Source: Haberlea rhodopensis (Eukaryota; Streptophyta; Magnoliopsida; Lamiales; Gesneriaceae). Taken from it: a DNA stretch of 64,000 bases. Of the stretch, positions 11,334 to 23,345 are shown piece by piece (the first letter of the stretch is position 1; the number at the start of each line of letters is the position of its first letter). The notes under the pieces were generated by a model that did not search any database, was not told the DNA's origin, and worked only from the letters and a program-made list of their open reading frames with translations. Made by a program: the position numbers and the translations under genes. The stretch spans positions 5,580,001 to 5,644,000 of the forward strand of contig CAJQUN010000014.1 of assembly GCA_907163345.1 (NCBI GenBank). The letters run 5' to 3'.

Positions 11334-13489
11334 ATCTTTCCAGCATCCTTTGGATCGACAAAACCCTCGGGCTGTGTCATGTACACATCCTCGAGCAGAT
11401 TTCCATTAAGGAAAGCTGTTTTGACATCCATCTGCCAGATTTCATAATCATGAAATGCAGCTATTGCAAGTAAGATCCTTATGGATTTAACCATGGCCAC
11501 TGGTGAAAAGGTTTCATCATAGTCAATACCATGAATTTGTTTGAATCCTTTTGCAACCAGCCGACCTTTATAGGTTTGTACGTTACCATCCATATCGGTC
11601 TTTTTCTTGAAAATCCATTTGCACCCTATGGGTCGTACCCCTTCAGGTGGATCAACCAAAGTCCATACTTGGTTTGTATACATGGATTCCATCTCAGATT
11701 TCATGGCCTCTTGCCATTTCTCAGAATCATTGCCCATTATAGCTTGTTGATAAGATGACGGCTCATCCTCATCAATAAGTAGTAAGTCACCTTGTTGAGT
11801 CACAAGAAATCCATATCTCTGTGGCTCCCGGTGTACTCTTACAGACCTACGCTGGGCTTGTGTCTCTTGAGCAGGTGTTTCTTCCACAACAGCTTGTGGT
11901 GCCTGCTCTGTTTCCATCTCAATCTCAGGTTCAGTGTTTTCTTGTGGTTGAACTTCACTAAGTTCTATTTTTCTCCCACTGGTTTTTCTAGAAATAAATT
12001 CTCTTTCAAGAAATACACCAGTCCGAGCAACAACTATTTTGTTCTCGGTGGGATAATAGAAATAGTACCCTTTCGTTTCCTTAGGATACCCCACAAATAC
12101 ACACTTATCAGATTTGGGTCCAAGTTTGTTAGTGGCCTGACGTCTAACGAAAGCCTCACAATCCCAAATCTTCATAAAAGACATACTAGGACGCTTCCCA
12201 GTCCATATCTCATATGGTGTCTTTTCCACTGATTTAGATGGAACACGGTTCAGTAAGAAAATCGCTGTTTCTAGAGCGTGTCCCCAAAACGATATCGGAA
12301 GATCTGCATGACTCATCATTGATCTAACCATGTCTAATAAGGTTCGATTTCTCCTCTCGGATACACCATTCCATTGTGGAGTATACGGAGGAGTGAGTTG
12401 TGGGACTATCCCACACTCCTTTAGATAGTCATGAAACTCTTGGCTTAAGTATTCTCCTCCTCGATCTGATCGAAGGATTTTGATACTTTTGCCAAGTTGG
12501 TTTTGTACTTCATTCTTGAAATCTTTGAACTTTTCAAAGGTTTCATGTTTATGTTTCATTAGGTACACATACCCATATCTACTGAGGTCATCAGTAAATG
12601 TAACGAAGTATTGAAAACCACCTCTAGCTTGTGTACTTATTGGTCCACATACATCACTATGTATTAGTCCCAATAAAACATTTGCCCTTTCAACATGTCC
12701 CTTGAAAGGGGCTTTAGTCATCTTGCCCATTAAACAAGATTCGCATGTTTCATATGATTCAAAATCAAATGAATCTAATACTCCATCCTTATGAAGTTTA
12801 GATATGCGGTTCTCGTTTATGTGGCCCAAGCGACAGTGCCAGAGATAAGTCGGATTACAATCATTATTTTTAATCCTTTTAGTATTTATGTTATAGATAG
12901 GCATATCAAGATTCAATACATAAAGACCATTCACCATTTGTGCACTAGCATAAAACATATCATTTAAATAAATAGAACAACAATTGTCCTTTATTATAAA
13001 TGAAAAACCATACTTGTCTAAACAAGAAATAGAAATAATATTTTTAGTAATTGAAGGCACAAAATAACAGTCTTTTAAAATCAGTGATAAACCAGAAGGT
13101 AAAGCTAAATGATAATCTCCTATAGCTAATGCAGCAACTCTTGCTCCATTTCCAACTCGGAGATCAACTTCACCTTTCGCCAATGTCCTACTCCTTTTGA
13201 GATTCTGCACATTTACACAAATGTGAGATCCACATCCAGTATCTAATACCCATGATGAAGAAGTAGATAAATTGACTTCTATAACAAAAATACCTGAAGC
13301 GGAAGTCACACTTCCTTTCTTAAGATCCTCCAGATATACTTTGCAGTTTCTTTTCCAATGGCCGGTCTCACCGCAATGGAAACAGTTCCCTTCCTTTGCT
13401 ATCCCTCCCTTTGGCTTTAGTGCAGAAGACTTTGGCTTAGATTTAGCAAAGACCTTCTTTGCTTTCTTGTTGCCTTTAGCTTTGGCCCT
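11303..13489 (-). pseudogene. Element B: zinc knuckle, protease, integrase, RT N-terminal half
   Basis: The frame is continuous with gag across one in-frame TGA at 13490-13492. In order: basic Lys-rich linker; CCHC zinc knuckle CFHCGETGHWKRNC; protease active site VLDTGCGSHIC; integrase zinc-binding motif (WHCRLGH … CESCLMGK); and integrase core with D (IHSDVCGP), D (TFTDDLSRY) and E (RSDRGGEY). A conserved NGVSERRNRTL block follows, then the RT start (VWTLVDPPEGVRPIGCKW, KGRLVAKGF, MDVKTAFLNG). The frame ends at RSIYG and a stop caused by the one-base loss. An initiation codon at 13309 is not needed; this is the middle of a polyprotein cleaved by its own protease. Confidence 0.92.
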
Positions 13490-14146
13490 TCATTTGCCCT
13501 TATTCACAATAAGGACATTTGTGGCCTTAGTTTTCTTAGTATTTGCTTCATATGTTCTCAACATACCAAGCAACTGTGGTAGAGTCTTTTCCATGTCAGT
13601 CATATTGTAATTTACTACAAATTGACTGAAGCTCTCAGGCAACGACTGCAAGATCACATCGGTGGCCAACTCTTGGTCCAATGGAAAACCCAGCTTGTCC
13701 AGATTCTCAATGTACCCAATCATCTTGAGCACATGAGTTCCAACCAAGCTTCCTTCTACCATCCTGCACTGGAATAACGCTTTAGAGACGTCATACCTCT
13801 CTTGTCTAGCTTGCTGTTGGTACAACTGCTTTAAGTGTTCGATCATATCGAACGTCTCCATTTCCTCATGTTGCTTCTGAAGCTCAGAGTTCGTGGTGGC
13901 AAGCATGAGGCACCCAACATCAAGTGCGTCACTCTGATGCTTCTTGTAAGCATCCTTTTCGGTTCTTGTAGCCGTTAGGGGAGGTTCCTCAGCGGGTAAG
14001 GGTTCCTCTAGGACATATTGTTTCTTTTCTTGTTTGAGGACTATCCTCAAGTTCCTATGCCAGTCTAGGAAAGTCGTCCCATTTAATTTGTCCTTCTCAA
14101 GGACCGATCGCAGTGATAAAGTGCTAGTAACGTTGTTAGTTGCCAT
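13490..14146 (-). pseudogene. Element B: gag (capsid) with terminal in-frame stop
   Basis: ATG at 14146 starts MATNN and lies first on the strand after the leader. The 218 codons match the copia gag type (UBN2/Retrotran_gag_2): LNGTTFLDWHRNLRIVLKQ near the N-terminus, HLKQLYQQQARQERYDVSKA in the middle, and VILQSLPESFSQFVVNYN later. Gag forms the virus-like particle around the RNA. The stop is a TGA inside the basic stretch just before the zinc knuckle. Since the frame stays open on the other side for over 700 codons, it is best read as a recent nonsense mutation; a programmed read-through is less likely because copia polyproteins are usually one frame. Confidence 0.9.
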
Positions 14147-15875
14147 GGATATCTACAATATAAATATGCAAAATAAGTTTATGATTTAAATCATTTAACA
14201 TGGTCTTATATTAAATGATACTCCCACTATTTTGTTTGAAAAATATCAACCCTCGAAACCTTTAGTGGGCCAAGATCCATATTTCACATAATCTTGAGTT
14301 AGCTTTGGCTAATCGCCCAAGACTCGGTTATTTAGGTAGACAACACTTTGTCAATTATATCACATATAATTCTTGGATAGTTGGACGAACAACACTTTGT
14401 TCAATTCATCAAATGAATTATAATCCAACCCATGCCTCTAGGTTCCCAATCCTATTGAGATAACCTAGTTAAGTCGTACCCAATTAAAGTATAACGGATA
14501 TCACTTTTATCCTTTCGCGCCTTACTAAGATTACCACGGTGCTTTGCTTTGGCAAACCCACACATGTACAATCGAAGTTATTGACGAGTACTTTTATTTT
14601 GGAAGGCATCTAAAACTTAATATTTTAGAGGGATTTATTGATCTCATGAATAGTTTGATAATTTAAAATATGTCAACTACATATAGTTGTATACATATCT
14701 ACATATATGTGTAATACTATTATCAAACTAAAACATAAGATAAATCATGCATCAACATACATAATTAAACGTGACATGGTTATAGCCCCTACTATTGATT
14801 TTCTCAAGCCAATGAGAAAATCCTATGAGTCAACCTAAGGTAACTTCATAAGCACCTTCCTTTGGCTCCAATTTGTGAATGGCCTCCTCATCCCGGCACG
14901 ATGCTCCATCCTCATTGATCACCATCAATAAAATAAACTACACTATTTACAAGATATAGAATTCCTCGATTCACATTCGAGGGGAACATAGGGGAGGGAT
15001 TACATTTAGAATGAAATAGAGAAAGGCACGACACGCAGGTCGTATTATAAATTACAAACATCCACAAATCCTATCTAATAGGTCAAAGGGCTATAACCAC
15101 GCACCATGCTCAAACAACACATAAAGCATGCATTAACATTTAATTAATTAAATTCTAAACATTTTAAATTTAATTCTAATTAAAACTGTAAAATAATTTT
15201 TGAAAATTTATCGTACGCTCGGGACATCACATGCCACGAACTAAAGCGACTAAGACTCGAACCACCATGGTTCGAACCATGAAGCACACGGCTGGACCAA
15301 TAGTGGGCCTAGGGTTCGAAACCCTAGCCCATGGCCGAGCCATGCTCGAGCGGTGGCGGCGAGCCCATGCACGGCTGCTAGGGTTCGAAACCCTAGCCGT
15401 CATGAGTTAGCCGTCACGAGCCAATGGATTCAAAAACCCTAATTTTGCGGCGGCTCGGCTCATGCTCGAGCCAGGGTCCGAACCCTAGCCCTTAAGCGGC
15501 GGCTGCTTGGCCATGCACGAGCCAATGGGTTCGAAACCCTAGCAACATGCGGCGGCCGTGAGCCATGATGACTAGGGTTCGAAACCCTAGCCTTTCGGTG
15601 GCTGCGGCCGTGAGCCAGGGTGACTAGGGTTCGAAACCCTAGTCCTTTGGTGGCTGCGGCCGTGAGCCATACATGAGCTAACACATCGATTTTACGCTTT
15701 CATGTATCGTATACAATTATTCGCCAATTATATCAAATACAATTATACGATGATTTTCATAAACTCAATTTATTTCATATCATATATGAATTAAACAGTT
15801 TTAATAGCATGCAATATTAATTCTAATATGATTAACATAATTTAATCACATAAATCCGATATGAGCCTTGTACAC
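14147..15875 (-). other. Long 5' leader of element B
   Basis: About 1.7 kb between the PBS and the gag start, without a recognised ORF. The part nearest gag is AT-rich; the part at 15225-15685 is GC-rich and repetitive (separate entry). Such a leader is long for a copia element and may hold packaging or translation signals, which I cannot identify. Confidence 0.6.
15300..15680. repeat. GC-rich repeat block with CTAGGGTTCGAAACCCTAG units
   Basis: The near-palindrome CTAGGGTTCGAAACCCTAG, or close variants, recurs at about 15308, 15379, 15530, 15572 and 15623, with a diverged copy near 15476. The copies are separated by GC-rich spacers containing GCCGTGAGCCA or GCTCGAGC. The block stands out from the AT-rich surroundings. 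The flanks contain AACCCTAG, which resembles the plant telomere unit but is not a telomeric array. Confidence 0.75.
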
Positions 15876-15888
15876 GGCTCTGATACCA
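15876..15888 (-). other. Primer binding site (tRNA-Met) of element B
   Basis: Minus-strand TGGTATCAGAGCC follows the LTR end by one base: a perfect match to the usual initiator tRNA-Met complement. Confidence 0.9.
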
Positions 15889-15889
15889 C

Positions 15890-17371
15890 TGTAAGTTACC
15901 CCATGAGCATACAACGCAGCGGAATAAAAAATTGGGATTACTAACACCGGATCTATACATAGGGATTCATATCGGATTAGAGTAATACATAAGAGTCTCA
16001 CCCTTGTAGCGTGTTTGAAGCAGATTCCACGGAGCAGCACGTCCAACGAACTCCGAGTCACAAACGAAAGTTTTCACCTTCGTCTCTACGGTATCCACAC
16101 GATCAAATCGAAAGGGATGTTCAAGAACAAGTTGCTAGACTTATTCTTGAACCAATACACGAAGCAAACTCGATTCACAATCGAATAATGGCTCAAAACC
16201 ACCAAGGAACCACACGGCTATTGAGGAGGCCGAGAGCTCAAGATGGTGGCGGCCGAGAGCTTCTTTAGTTGTGTAGGTTTTGTGTTATGAAAATTGTCTT
16301 GCAATTAAAACCTTGTAATCATCTTTTATATAATTAATTAAAGGCTTTCATAAAGCCTCATGGGCTTAAGCCCATGATTTAATTAATCATCATGATTATT
16401 AATTAAGACTCCTCTTAATTATTTAATTCATCCCATGAATTTAATTTCCCTTCTCGATTTAATCTTTTGTGCGACCCGATAGGATCTCGTAATGTTGGCA
16501 GTGACATAAAATCTCATTTTATGTCGCAAGCATTGAGCGGTATCTAGCAACACATCGATGCTACCCAAATTACGAGAATGTCAATGACTCGACATAACCT
16601 TTAGAACTTGTGATAATATTAATCATGTAACTTAATCCCTTTGTCCATTGTGTTTAGATTGAACACGAGTCATGGAATAGTCATACTCGTATATTCAATC
16701 TTTATTTCTTGATCCCCAAGTAGAACTAGAATAAACGAATAAGCTCGATATCTCATATCGACTCATTCGAGCATGGCCATGCATTTTAGTTCTCACTTGA
16801 TCAAGGGCCAAACACATCTCCTGTTATATAGGAGGGACAAATCCTATCTCGATCAGTCAACATCCCTCTACATAATTCGTAGTGTATCCAATAGTCGCCT
16901 TTATAGTTTACCCTGTTACGGGTAACGTTTGACGATATCAAGATACATAACTCCTTATGTTGGGATCTCTGATGATCACAAGTCGTAAGGATTACATACA
17001 TTATTATCACTATGAGAATTGCATATGACGATCATATAACTATCCATGTTGCATTCTCATGGTGGGTCTGTTCAGTACATCGTTCTCTAACATGTACCCA
17101 TATGTTGATTTGATATCTCATATCAATGAACAATTCATCGATCAACACATACTAGTCTCTACGTATTATCATTATCCCTTTCATGATAATACTTGACTAG
17201 GAACATCTTTAAGAATAATACAATATTATTCTAAGGACATTAACATATATATTAATTCACAATGCACAGTTAAAAGAATAATATATAATAATGAATTGCC
17301 ATTCATAAATCCATAAACATTGTATGTCTTAAACAATCATCTAATGACTTGTCTTAGGGCATATCCCAACA
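15890..17371 (-). repeat. 5' LTR of element B
   Basis: 1482 bp, near-identical to 8689-10169; differences seen by eye include TA/GG near 9473/16674 and a one-base indel near 9848/17049. It drives the element's transcription on the minus strand. Confidence 0.95.
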
Positions 17372-17608
17372 AAAAACACTCTCAATATAGGAGAAAACTA
17401 ACTCACTAATATTATAGAAGCACACTCAAATAAATAGATATGAGAGAACACTTGATATTGGGATGAATGAAATAAAATCAGAATAGCTCTATTTATAGTG
17501 TTGAAAATGTGCATTAAATGCACAGCCCCCATCGCCCCAACCGCTACTGCCCAACAAATAAATTAAATTCCTTTGTTGGCATTGTGCAATTTGCACAACT
17601 TGCCGACA
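17372..17608 (-). repeat. 3' LTR of element A, inner part
   Basis: It continues the LTR of element A after the B insertion and aligns to about 24470-24701. It ends TGCCGACA in plus orientation. To its right the minus strand has a purine-rich tract (CCAGTTGGAAGAAA) that would be A's PPT. Confidence 0.85.
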
Positions 17609-19553
17609 TTTCTTCCAACTGGAGATTTGATTGAGAATCAAACATATCTCCACACCTTCTTTCAATCTTGCCAATCCTCTCTGCTTATGTTTCTGCTAGG
17701 CCACTTGAGGATCTGCACCACTCAAACTTATCAGAATAAATCAGCTTTGTCAGAAAATCAGCAAGGCTCTCCTGCGTATAAATTTTCTGCATATCCACAC
17801 TTCCGTCTTCTACTACTTCTCGAACAAAGTGAAATTGAACTCCAATGTGTTAGGTTTTGGAATGAAAGGCTGGATTCCTTGCAATGTGCAAGGCACTCTA
17901 ACTGTCACAAAGCAGATGAACTTTCTCTTGTTTATGTCCGATCTCCTTCAACAACTTTTGAATCCATATCGTCTCCTTGCAAGCCTGAGTAGTTGCCATA
18001 TATTCTGCCTCCGTTATAGATAACGCCACAACTGTTTGCAATTTTAAAACCTAGCTTATTGTTCCTCCTGCAAATGTAAACACATACCTAGTAGTAGATT
18101 TTCTTTTATCTGGATCACTTGCATAATCTGAATAAACATAGCCCCTATGTGTAAAATCCGATCCTCCATAACATAATACAACATTCAAGTTACCCTTAAT
18201 GTATCTAAGGATCCTCTTAACTGTACTCCAATGCTCTTGTCCAGGATTCCCCATGTATTGACTGACTGTTTCCACTGCTTGTGCAATGTCTGATCTTATA
18301 CAGATCATAGCTAACATTAAACTTCCCACCCTGATACATATGGTACTTGAGATATTTACATCCTCTCTGATTCAATGCTAGAACACATATCGGGGTATAA
18401 CTTGAAGTTAACTGGAAGAAGGATAGAAATTGGCTTACAATCTTGCATGTTGAAGCGTTGCAAGATTTTCTTCAAATAATTTCTCCGGGAAAGCCAAATC
18501 TTCCTGCTACTTCTGTCTCGGTGAACTTTCATCCCTAGAATCTTGTTTGCCGGTCCCAAGTCCTTCATATCAAATTCCCTAGCCAACTATGCCTTCCATT
18601 CTTGGACTCAAATTTTGTTGGGGCCTGCTACCGACATGTTGTCCACATACAACAATAGAAGATATAATCATCATCACCGGATCTCTTGAAATATGAACAA
18701 GGATATGCATTAAGTTTGTTGTATCCAAGGCTCATGATATATGAATTAAATATCTTGTACCAACATCACAGCGCCTGTTTGAAGTCGTACAGATTAGTTC
18801 AACCTGCAAACCAAGTTCTCTTTGCCTATTTCAGCAAAACATTCTGATTGGAGCATATAGATTTCTTCTTCAAGATCTCCATGAACAAATGATGTTTTCA
18901 CATCCAAATGCTCTAGATGTAGGTCAAACACCGCACATAATGCCAATACTACTCTGACTGTTGTAAGTCGGACCACAAGAGAAAATATTTCATTGAAGTC
19001 GAAACATTTCTTCTGAGCATATCCTTTCACCACCAATCTTGCACGATATCGCTCCACTTGGTTGTTGCCATCAGGCTTGATCTTATAGACCCATCTGTTA
19101 CCAATGGTTTTCATCCTCGTGGTAGTGTAACAAGATCCCAAGTTTTGTTCTTGTCTAAGGCCTCCAATTTTTCCTGCATAGCTTGCATCCACAGGGATAC
19201 ATCCGAACTTCAAGTTGCCTCCTGGAAACTCGATGGCTCACCATCCTCTGTTAATAAGCAGTACTCAATATTGCTTTCATAAACATAATCTGAAAGCTAA
19301 CCTGGTGGTCTCCTCTTGCGAGTAAACTGCCTGACTTTTAGAATCTCGAAGTCAACTGGTTCTTGTTGCTCGTGCTCTGGTAATACCTCATAAGAAACTT
19401 GATCTTTGTCTATCTTATTTTCCACCTGAATTGTAGTAGTATCTGAATTCAGTGTGCATTTGTGCCCCTTCACTTTATCTTCCTCGAAGATAACGTTCAT
19501 GCAGATAATAATTTTGTGGGCAGTGGGATCCCATAAACGATACCCCTCCACAT
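17609..19553 (-). pseudogene. Element A: RT and RNase H remnants
   Basis: Minus-strand fragments, in order from the right: GYRLWDPTAHKIII (post-integrase linker, 19297-19551); RWVYKIKPDG, RLVVKGYAQ and HLDVKTSFVHGDL (RT N-terminal half, 18794-19213); FDMKDLGPANKILGM and LSRRNYLKKILQRFNM (18356-18586); and AVETVSQYMGNPG with HWSTVKRILRYIKG (18051-18329, connection and start of RNase H). The catalytic box at 18638-18649 reads YVDN instead of YVDD, so RT would be inactive even without the stops. The RNase H end near 17609-18050 is broken. Confidence 0.85.
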
Positions 19554-22165
19554 TGTAAACCCCATAAAGATTTAAAAAATTAATTAAGAATTGAAATTAC
19601 TACAAAAATAATGCAATCAATTAGAAGTATGACAAATTCGAGAATTATATGAATTTGTGTATATATTAAGATTGAGGTAGTGATATTGAGAATTAATGGC
19701 CAATATTTACGTAAGTTAGTGATCTTGGGATAGTGTTAGAAATGGGTTTGTTTGTATAAAAAAATGTTAACAGTGAATTGTGGTCGCCATAATTATTTAA
19801 TAAATGATTTTAGAATTAAAAGAGTGGATTTGGATAACTTCTTGAATTTTAGTCTCTATTTGGATCCATGTCTTATTAATTGGTTCTTTAAATTTTGGAA
19901 AGCCCAACATGGTTTGATCTCCTTAAAACACCTAATATTTCTCATTCCACAAGATTGCAACATGGGCTGCACTTAGGGAGATACAAAAAATTTGTGTAAA
20001 TCTCACAAAGGAATCGACAGAAAAAAAATGGGGAAAAAGGGGCAGTAGTGGTCGAGGAAAACTATATACAAAATCCTCTTTGTGCTTCTTTTTGTGGTCA
20101 CTCTAAACTACCGTAGAATAAAATCAATTCAAAGCTATACATATTATTCATATTTCTTCAATAATTCAAAATGTCAAATTAACTATATCTTCCACCCAGT
20201 AACTATACTAAGGGCTAGTTGCTTCTTGTTGAGATAAGCTCCTTGGTTTTACTTATTGGATTTGTAAATTTGATAAATATGGCAAGTGGGTTACTGGTTA
20301 GCTAAAATGATGTTTATGTTGATGTTTTGAATTAATACCTATTGATAATGAGAACAAACCATCGAATGAATTCCTTGTTTTGAGTAATTTACAAATTGCT
20401 AAATATGTTATGGTTCAAGGATTTCCCTGTCTTGCATGGTTGAATAGTTTGTCTGAAAATTTATTATATTCATTCCATACATCATATGAAGTGGTTTGTA
20501 GTGTTGGGTGTATGTGATAGAAAGCTAGAACATATCATTTTATAGTTAGTTTGAGGAGCTCATAAGCATGAAGGAGGAAGATGGCTTATAAATTCTCTTA
20601 TTTAGTTTGCTCTCTGTTTTGTAGTTTGGTGCGAAAATTTAAATAGTGAATTTCAATTTTATATCAGCTTACATTTAGAAAGAAACTGATTGTAGAGCTA
20701 GCAAGTTTTTTGAAATTGAATCATATTTGAAAACATGGAGTCAAATAAAATTGCTGAGCAAAAGAAGTTAGTCAATTATTGATTTTATAGCAGATTTAAT
20801 GAATTAGATTAGTGATTATTGATTCGTGAGCTTAGTATTGATTTTGGAAATGTTCTATTGGATGATAATCAGATAATCGCAGGAGAGGTCGGGATGTCAA
20901 ATACTATAGTCCTTTTATTCTAACTATTCAGGTACGTTCTGTCTTAACATGTACAGTAAATTATATTTTAAGTAAACATGCTATCGACTATCTTTAAATG
21001 TGAAGAATTGAAAATATGAGATGAATTGTGATAGAATTGTGATATAAATAATATTGTATATTTTTATCTTGGGATTGATGAATGAATTGATATGATGAGG
21101 TTAAATGATTATGTGATTGGCACGAGCCATAGTTTGATGTGGACAATGGATAACTATATGATTTTGATATATGTGGTTGATGTGGACTGATAACTCCAGG
21201 ATTTGGGGCAGTTGATGAATTTTCTGGTCCTGGTATCACGTATATGGTTGATATGGACTGACGAGTCCTTGATTTGGGGCCAGTGGATGAAATTTCTGGT
21301 CTGATTATTGTTAATGCATTGCGATGCATTTGACATAAAGAAATGATGAGACGGTATAATGCATTGTGATGCATTTGATATAAAAATGAGTAGACAATAG
21401 AATGGATTGCGACTTATAATGTATTGCGATACATTTGATATAAAAATGATTAGAGAATATAATGGGTTGCAATGTATAATGCATTGTGATGCATTTGATA
21501 TAAAAAAATGATGCATTTAATAGTGAAATGATGAGGTGCAACAAGTGACATTGAATATTGCTTTATTGGATATTCTGTTATTGTTATTTGTTTGAAAGGA
21601 TAGGTCCATAATGGAGAAACATTATATGATTAGCCGTTAAATGTTGAGTCAGTTGATGAGATGTGTACAAATTATTAAATTTTTGTTTATGTTTTGATAC
21701 GAACATACTGGGCGTTAGCTCACCATTTTATGGGTTGTTTTTCAGGCAACATGGCAGGTACTAGTGGACGAGATGAGAGTTAGATTGCTGACGGGTTGAA
21801 GGGTAGAGCCACTAGTTATTAGTATATGCATTTTCACTAGGGAGACATGTTAGACTTTTGTTCTGTTTGTGAGTTTATTATTGGGAAGTATTTATTTTGG
21901 CAATAGTGGGCCTGTCATGACTGAAAATAGGATTGTGATATTGGGTTATGATATTCATAGTCGAGATGATGTATGTTTGTTGTTTTGTTTTTAATATATT
22001 CCGTCTCAAGTTTATTTTATAAATCATTATGTGGTCAGTCTTGGTTTTAGAGGGCCCCAGTGTGTCTGATGAAGATTTAATATTTATTTTTAAAACAAAA
22101 ATTTTTAGCCTGAATTAAATGTATTAACTGCATGCTAATGTGAGGTTAACTCGAGGGGCCCTACA
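19554..22165 (+). repeat. Solo LTR (2.6 kb), gypsy type, inside element A
   Basis: It begins TGTAAACCCC and ends GGGGCCCTACA. It is flanked by CACAT (19549-19553) and CACAC (22166-22170), a 5 bp TSD with one change. It splits A's integrase frame exactly: the FLGYADGV-type block on the right and GYRLWDPTAHK on the left join across it. It contains no PBS, PPT or gag-pol, so it is a solo LTR left by LTR-LTR recombination. Its ends resemble the gypsy LTRs at 5472 and 41936 (TGTAAGGCCC). Orientation is taken from that resemblance. Confidence 0.85.
21165..21525. repeat. Short tandem repeats inside the solo LTR
   Basis: Two copies of an about 73 bp unit (GGTTGATRTGGACTGA … GGATTTGGGGC … TTTCTGGTC) lie at 21172-21302. 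They are followed by about four units built on ATGCATTGYGATGCATTTGA and ATATAAAAATGA at 21310-21520. Confidence 0.75.
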
Positions 22166-22170
22166 CACAC

Positions 22171-22890
22171 CATCAGCATAGCCCAAGAAGATACACTTTC
22201 TAGATTTTGTATCCAACTTTGATATTTCTTGTTCGTTGTACAAAACGTACACTGGACTTCCAAATGTATGTAGCCGAGAATAATCCATCGGCTTCCCAGT
22301 ACATACCTCAAATCAATGGCTACTGATGGAGAGCGATTGATAATAGCGGTTTTGACTGCTTCTGCCCAAAATGACTTCGCTAGACTTGTAGTCATCAACA
22401 TGGCTATTGTTCTATCCAGCATGGTTTTGTTCATCCGCTCTGCTATTCCATTTTGTTGAGGTGTATAAATTGTCCTGAATTGTCTTTTTATGCCCTCTTG
22501 TTGACAATATACATCAAATTCATCACTTGTATATTCTTCTCCATTGTCAGTCCTTAGACACTTGATATTCTTTTCAGAATCAAGTTCCGAATTTTTTTCT
22601 TGATTGGGTTACACCCAACATCTTCTAGAATAATCATCAGTGAACGAGACAAAGTATATCGCGCCTCATAGGGATACAACCGGTGTTTGCCAAACATCAG
22701 AATGAATCAGCTCCAGAATATTGTTGTTCTTGGTAGTAGATGTGACAAACTTTAGTCTGTGTTGTTTACTGGTAACACGACACTCACAAAAGGGTAGAAT
22801 CACTTTTATAAGCTCCGACAACAGCTTCTGTTCAGAGAAAACCTTCAACCCTCGTTCTGACAGATGTCTGAGCTTCCTATGCCATAACAC
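22171..22890 (-). pseudogene. Element A: integrase remnant
   Basis: The zinc-binding segment is at 22666-22890 (WHRKLRHLSERGLKVF … CECRVTSKQHRLKF, then LELIHSDVWQTPV with the first core Asp). The end of the core is at 22135-22434 (NKTMLDRTIAML … KSFWAEAVKTAIINRSPS). Between them, near 22440-22640, the frame carries stops but still shows the copia core in pieces. The frame then runs into the solo LTR. It is a dead DDE integrase that once inserted the element's cDNA. Confidence 0.85.
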
Positions 22891-22925
22891 TATTAATTCT
22901 TCTCCCGAACTAGTCGATGCAACAA

Positions 22926-23345
22926 CTAGTTCTGTCTCTTTGTGTGATTCCCCAAAAGTACATGCATATTCTTAGCAACATTTTTCACCTTCTTTACCAC
23001 AAGCGCGCCTTGCACAATCTTCATGATCCCATTGTTTATACAGGTCTTGCACCCGAGATCATCTAATTGTCCCAAAGACAATAGATTCTTTGTCAAACCC
23101 TTCACATGTTGTACTTCCTGTATGATGTGAATAATATCATCAAACATTTTTATTTTAATGGTTCCAACCCCAACGATTTCCAAATCATGATCATTTCCCA
23201 TTAAAACAGATCCTTCCAAGACTGGTTCAAATTGATCAAACCATTCTCTTCGAGACATCATGTGACATGTCACTCCTGAGTCCATTATCCATGTCTCATA
23301 AAATATGTGTCTGCCTTCCGCAACAGTTGCTGCTTCGCTTAACAA
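22926..23345 (-). pseudogene. Element A: aspartic protease remnant
   Basis: About 139 codons on the minus strand. TWIMDSGVTCHM carries the copia protease active site (DSG form), followed by the LMGNDHDLEIVGVGTIKI and VQHVKGLTKNLLSLGQL blocks typical of the copia protease/pre-integrase region. It lies between the zinc knuckle and integrase as expected. Confidence 0.85.

Larger units (their letters stand above)
8689..17371 (-). mobile_element. Ty1/copia element B, young and nearly complete
   Basis: Total 8683 bp, with LTRs at 8689-10169 and 15890-17371, a PBS, a PPT and one long gag-pol frame. It interrupts the 3' LTR of element A: the two halves of that LTR join across B, with AAAAA on each side (8684-8688, 17372-17376) as TSD. 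By eye the LTRs differ at about five substitutions and one single-base indel over 1481 bp, so insertion is recent. The LTR start TGTTGGGATATGCCC recalls the Angela/Tork type; the lineage is not proven. The polyprotein has one in-frame stop and one single-base frameshift, so this copy is probably not autonomous. Confidence 0.93.

Noticed and set aside
15300..15680. Interstitial telomeric repeat
   Set aside because: AACCCTAG words are isolated inside longer palindromic units, not tandem 7 bp repeats.
15460..15684. 74-codon Arg/Ala-rich ORF
   Set aside because: Lies in the GC-rich leader repeats of element B; open only because the repeat lacks stops.
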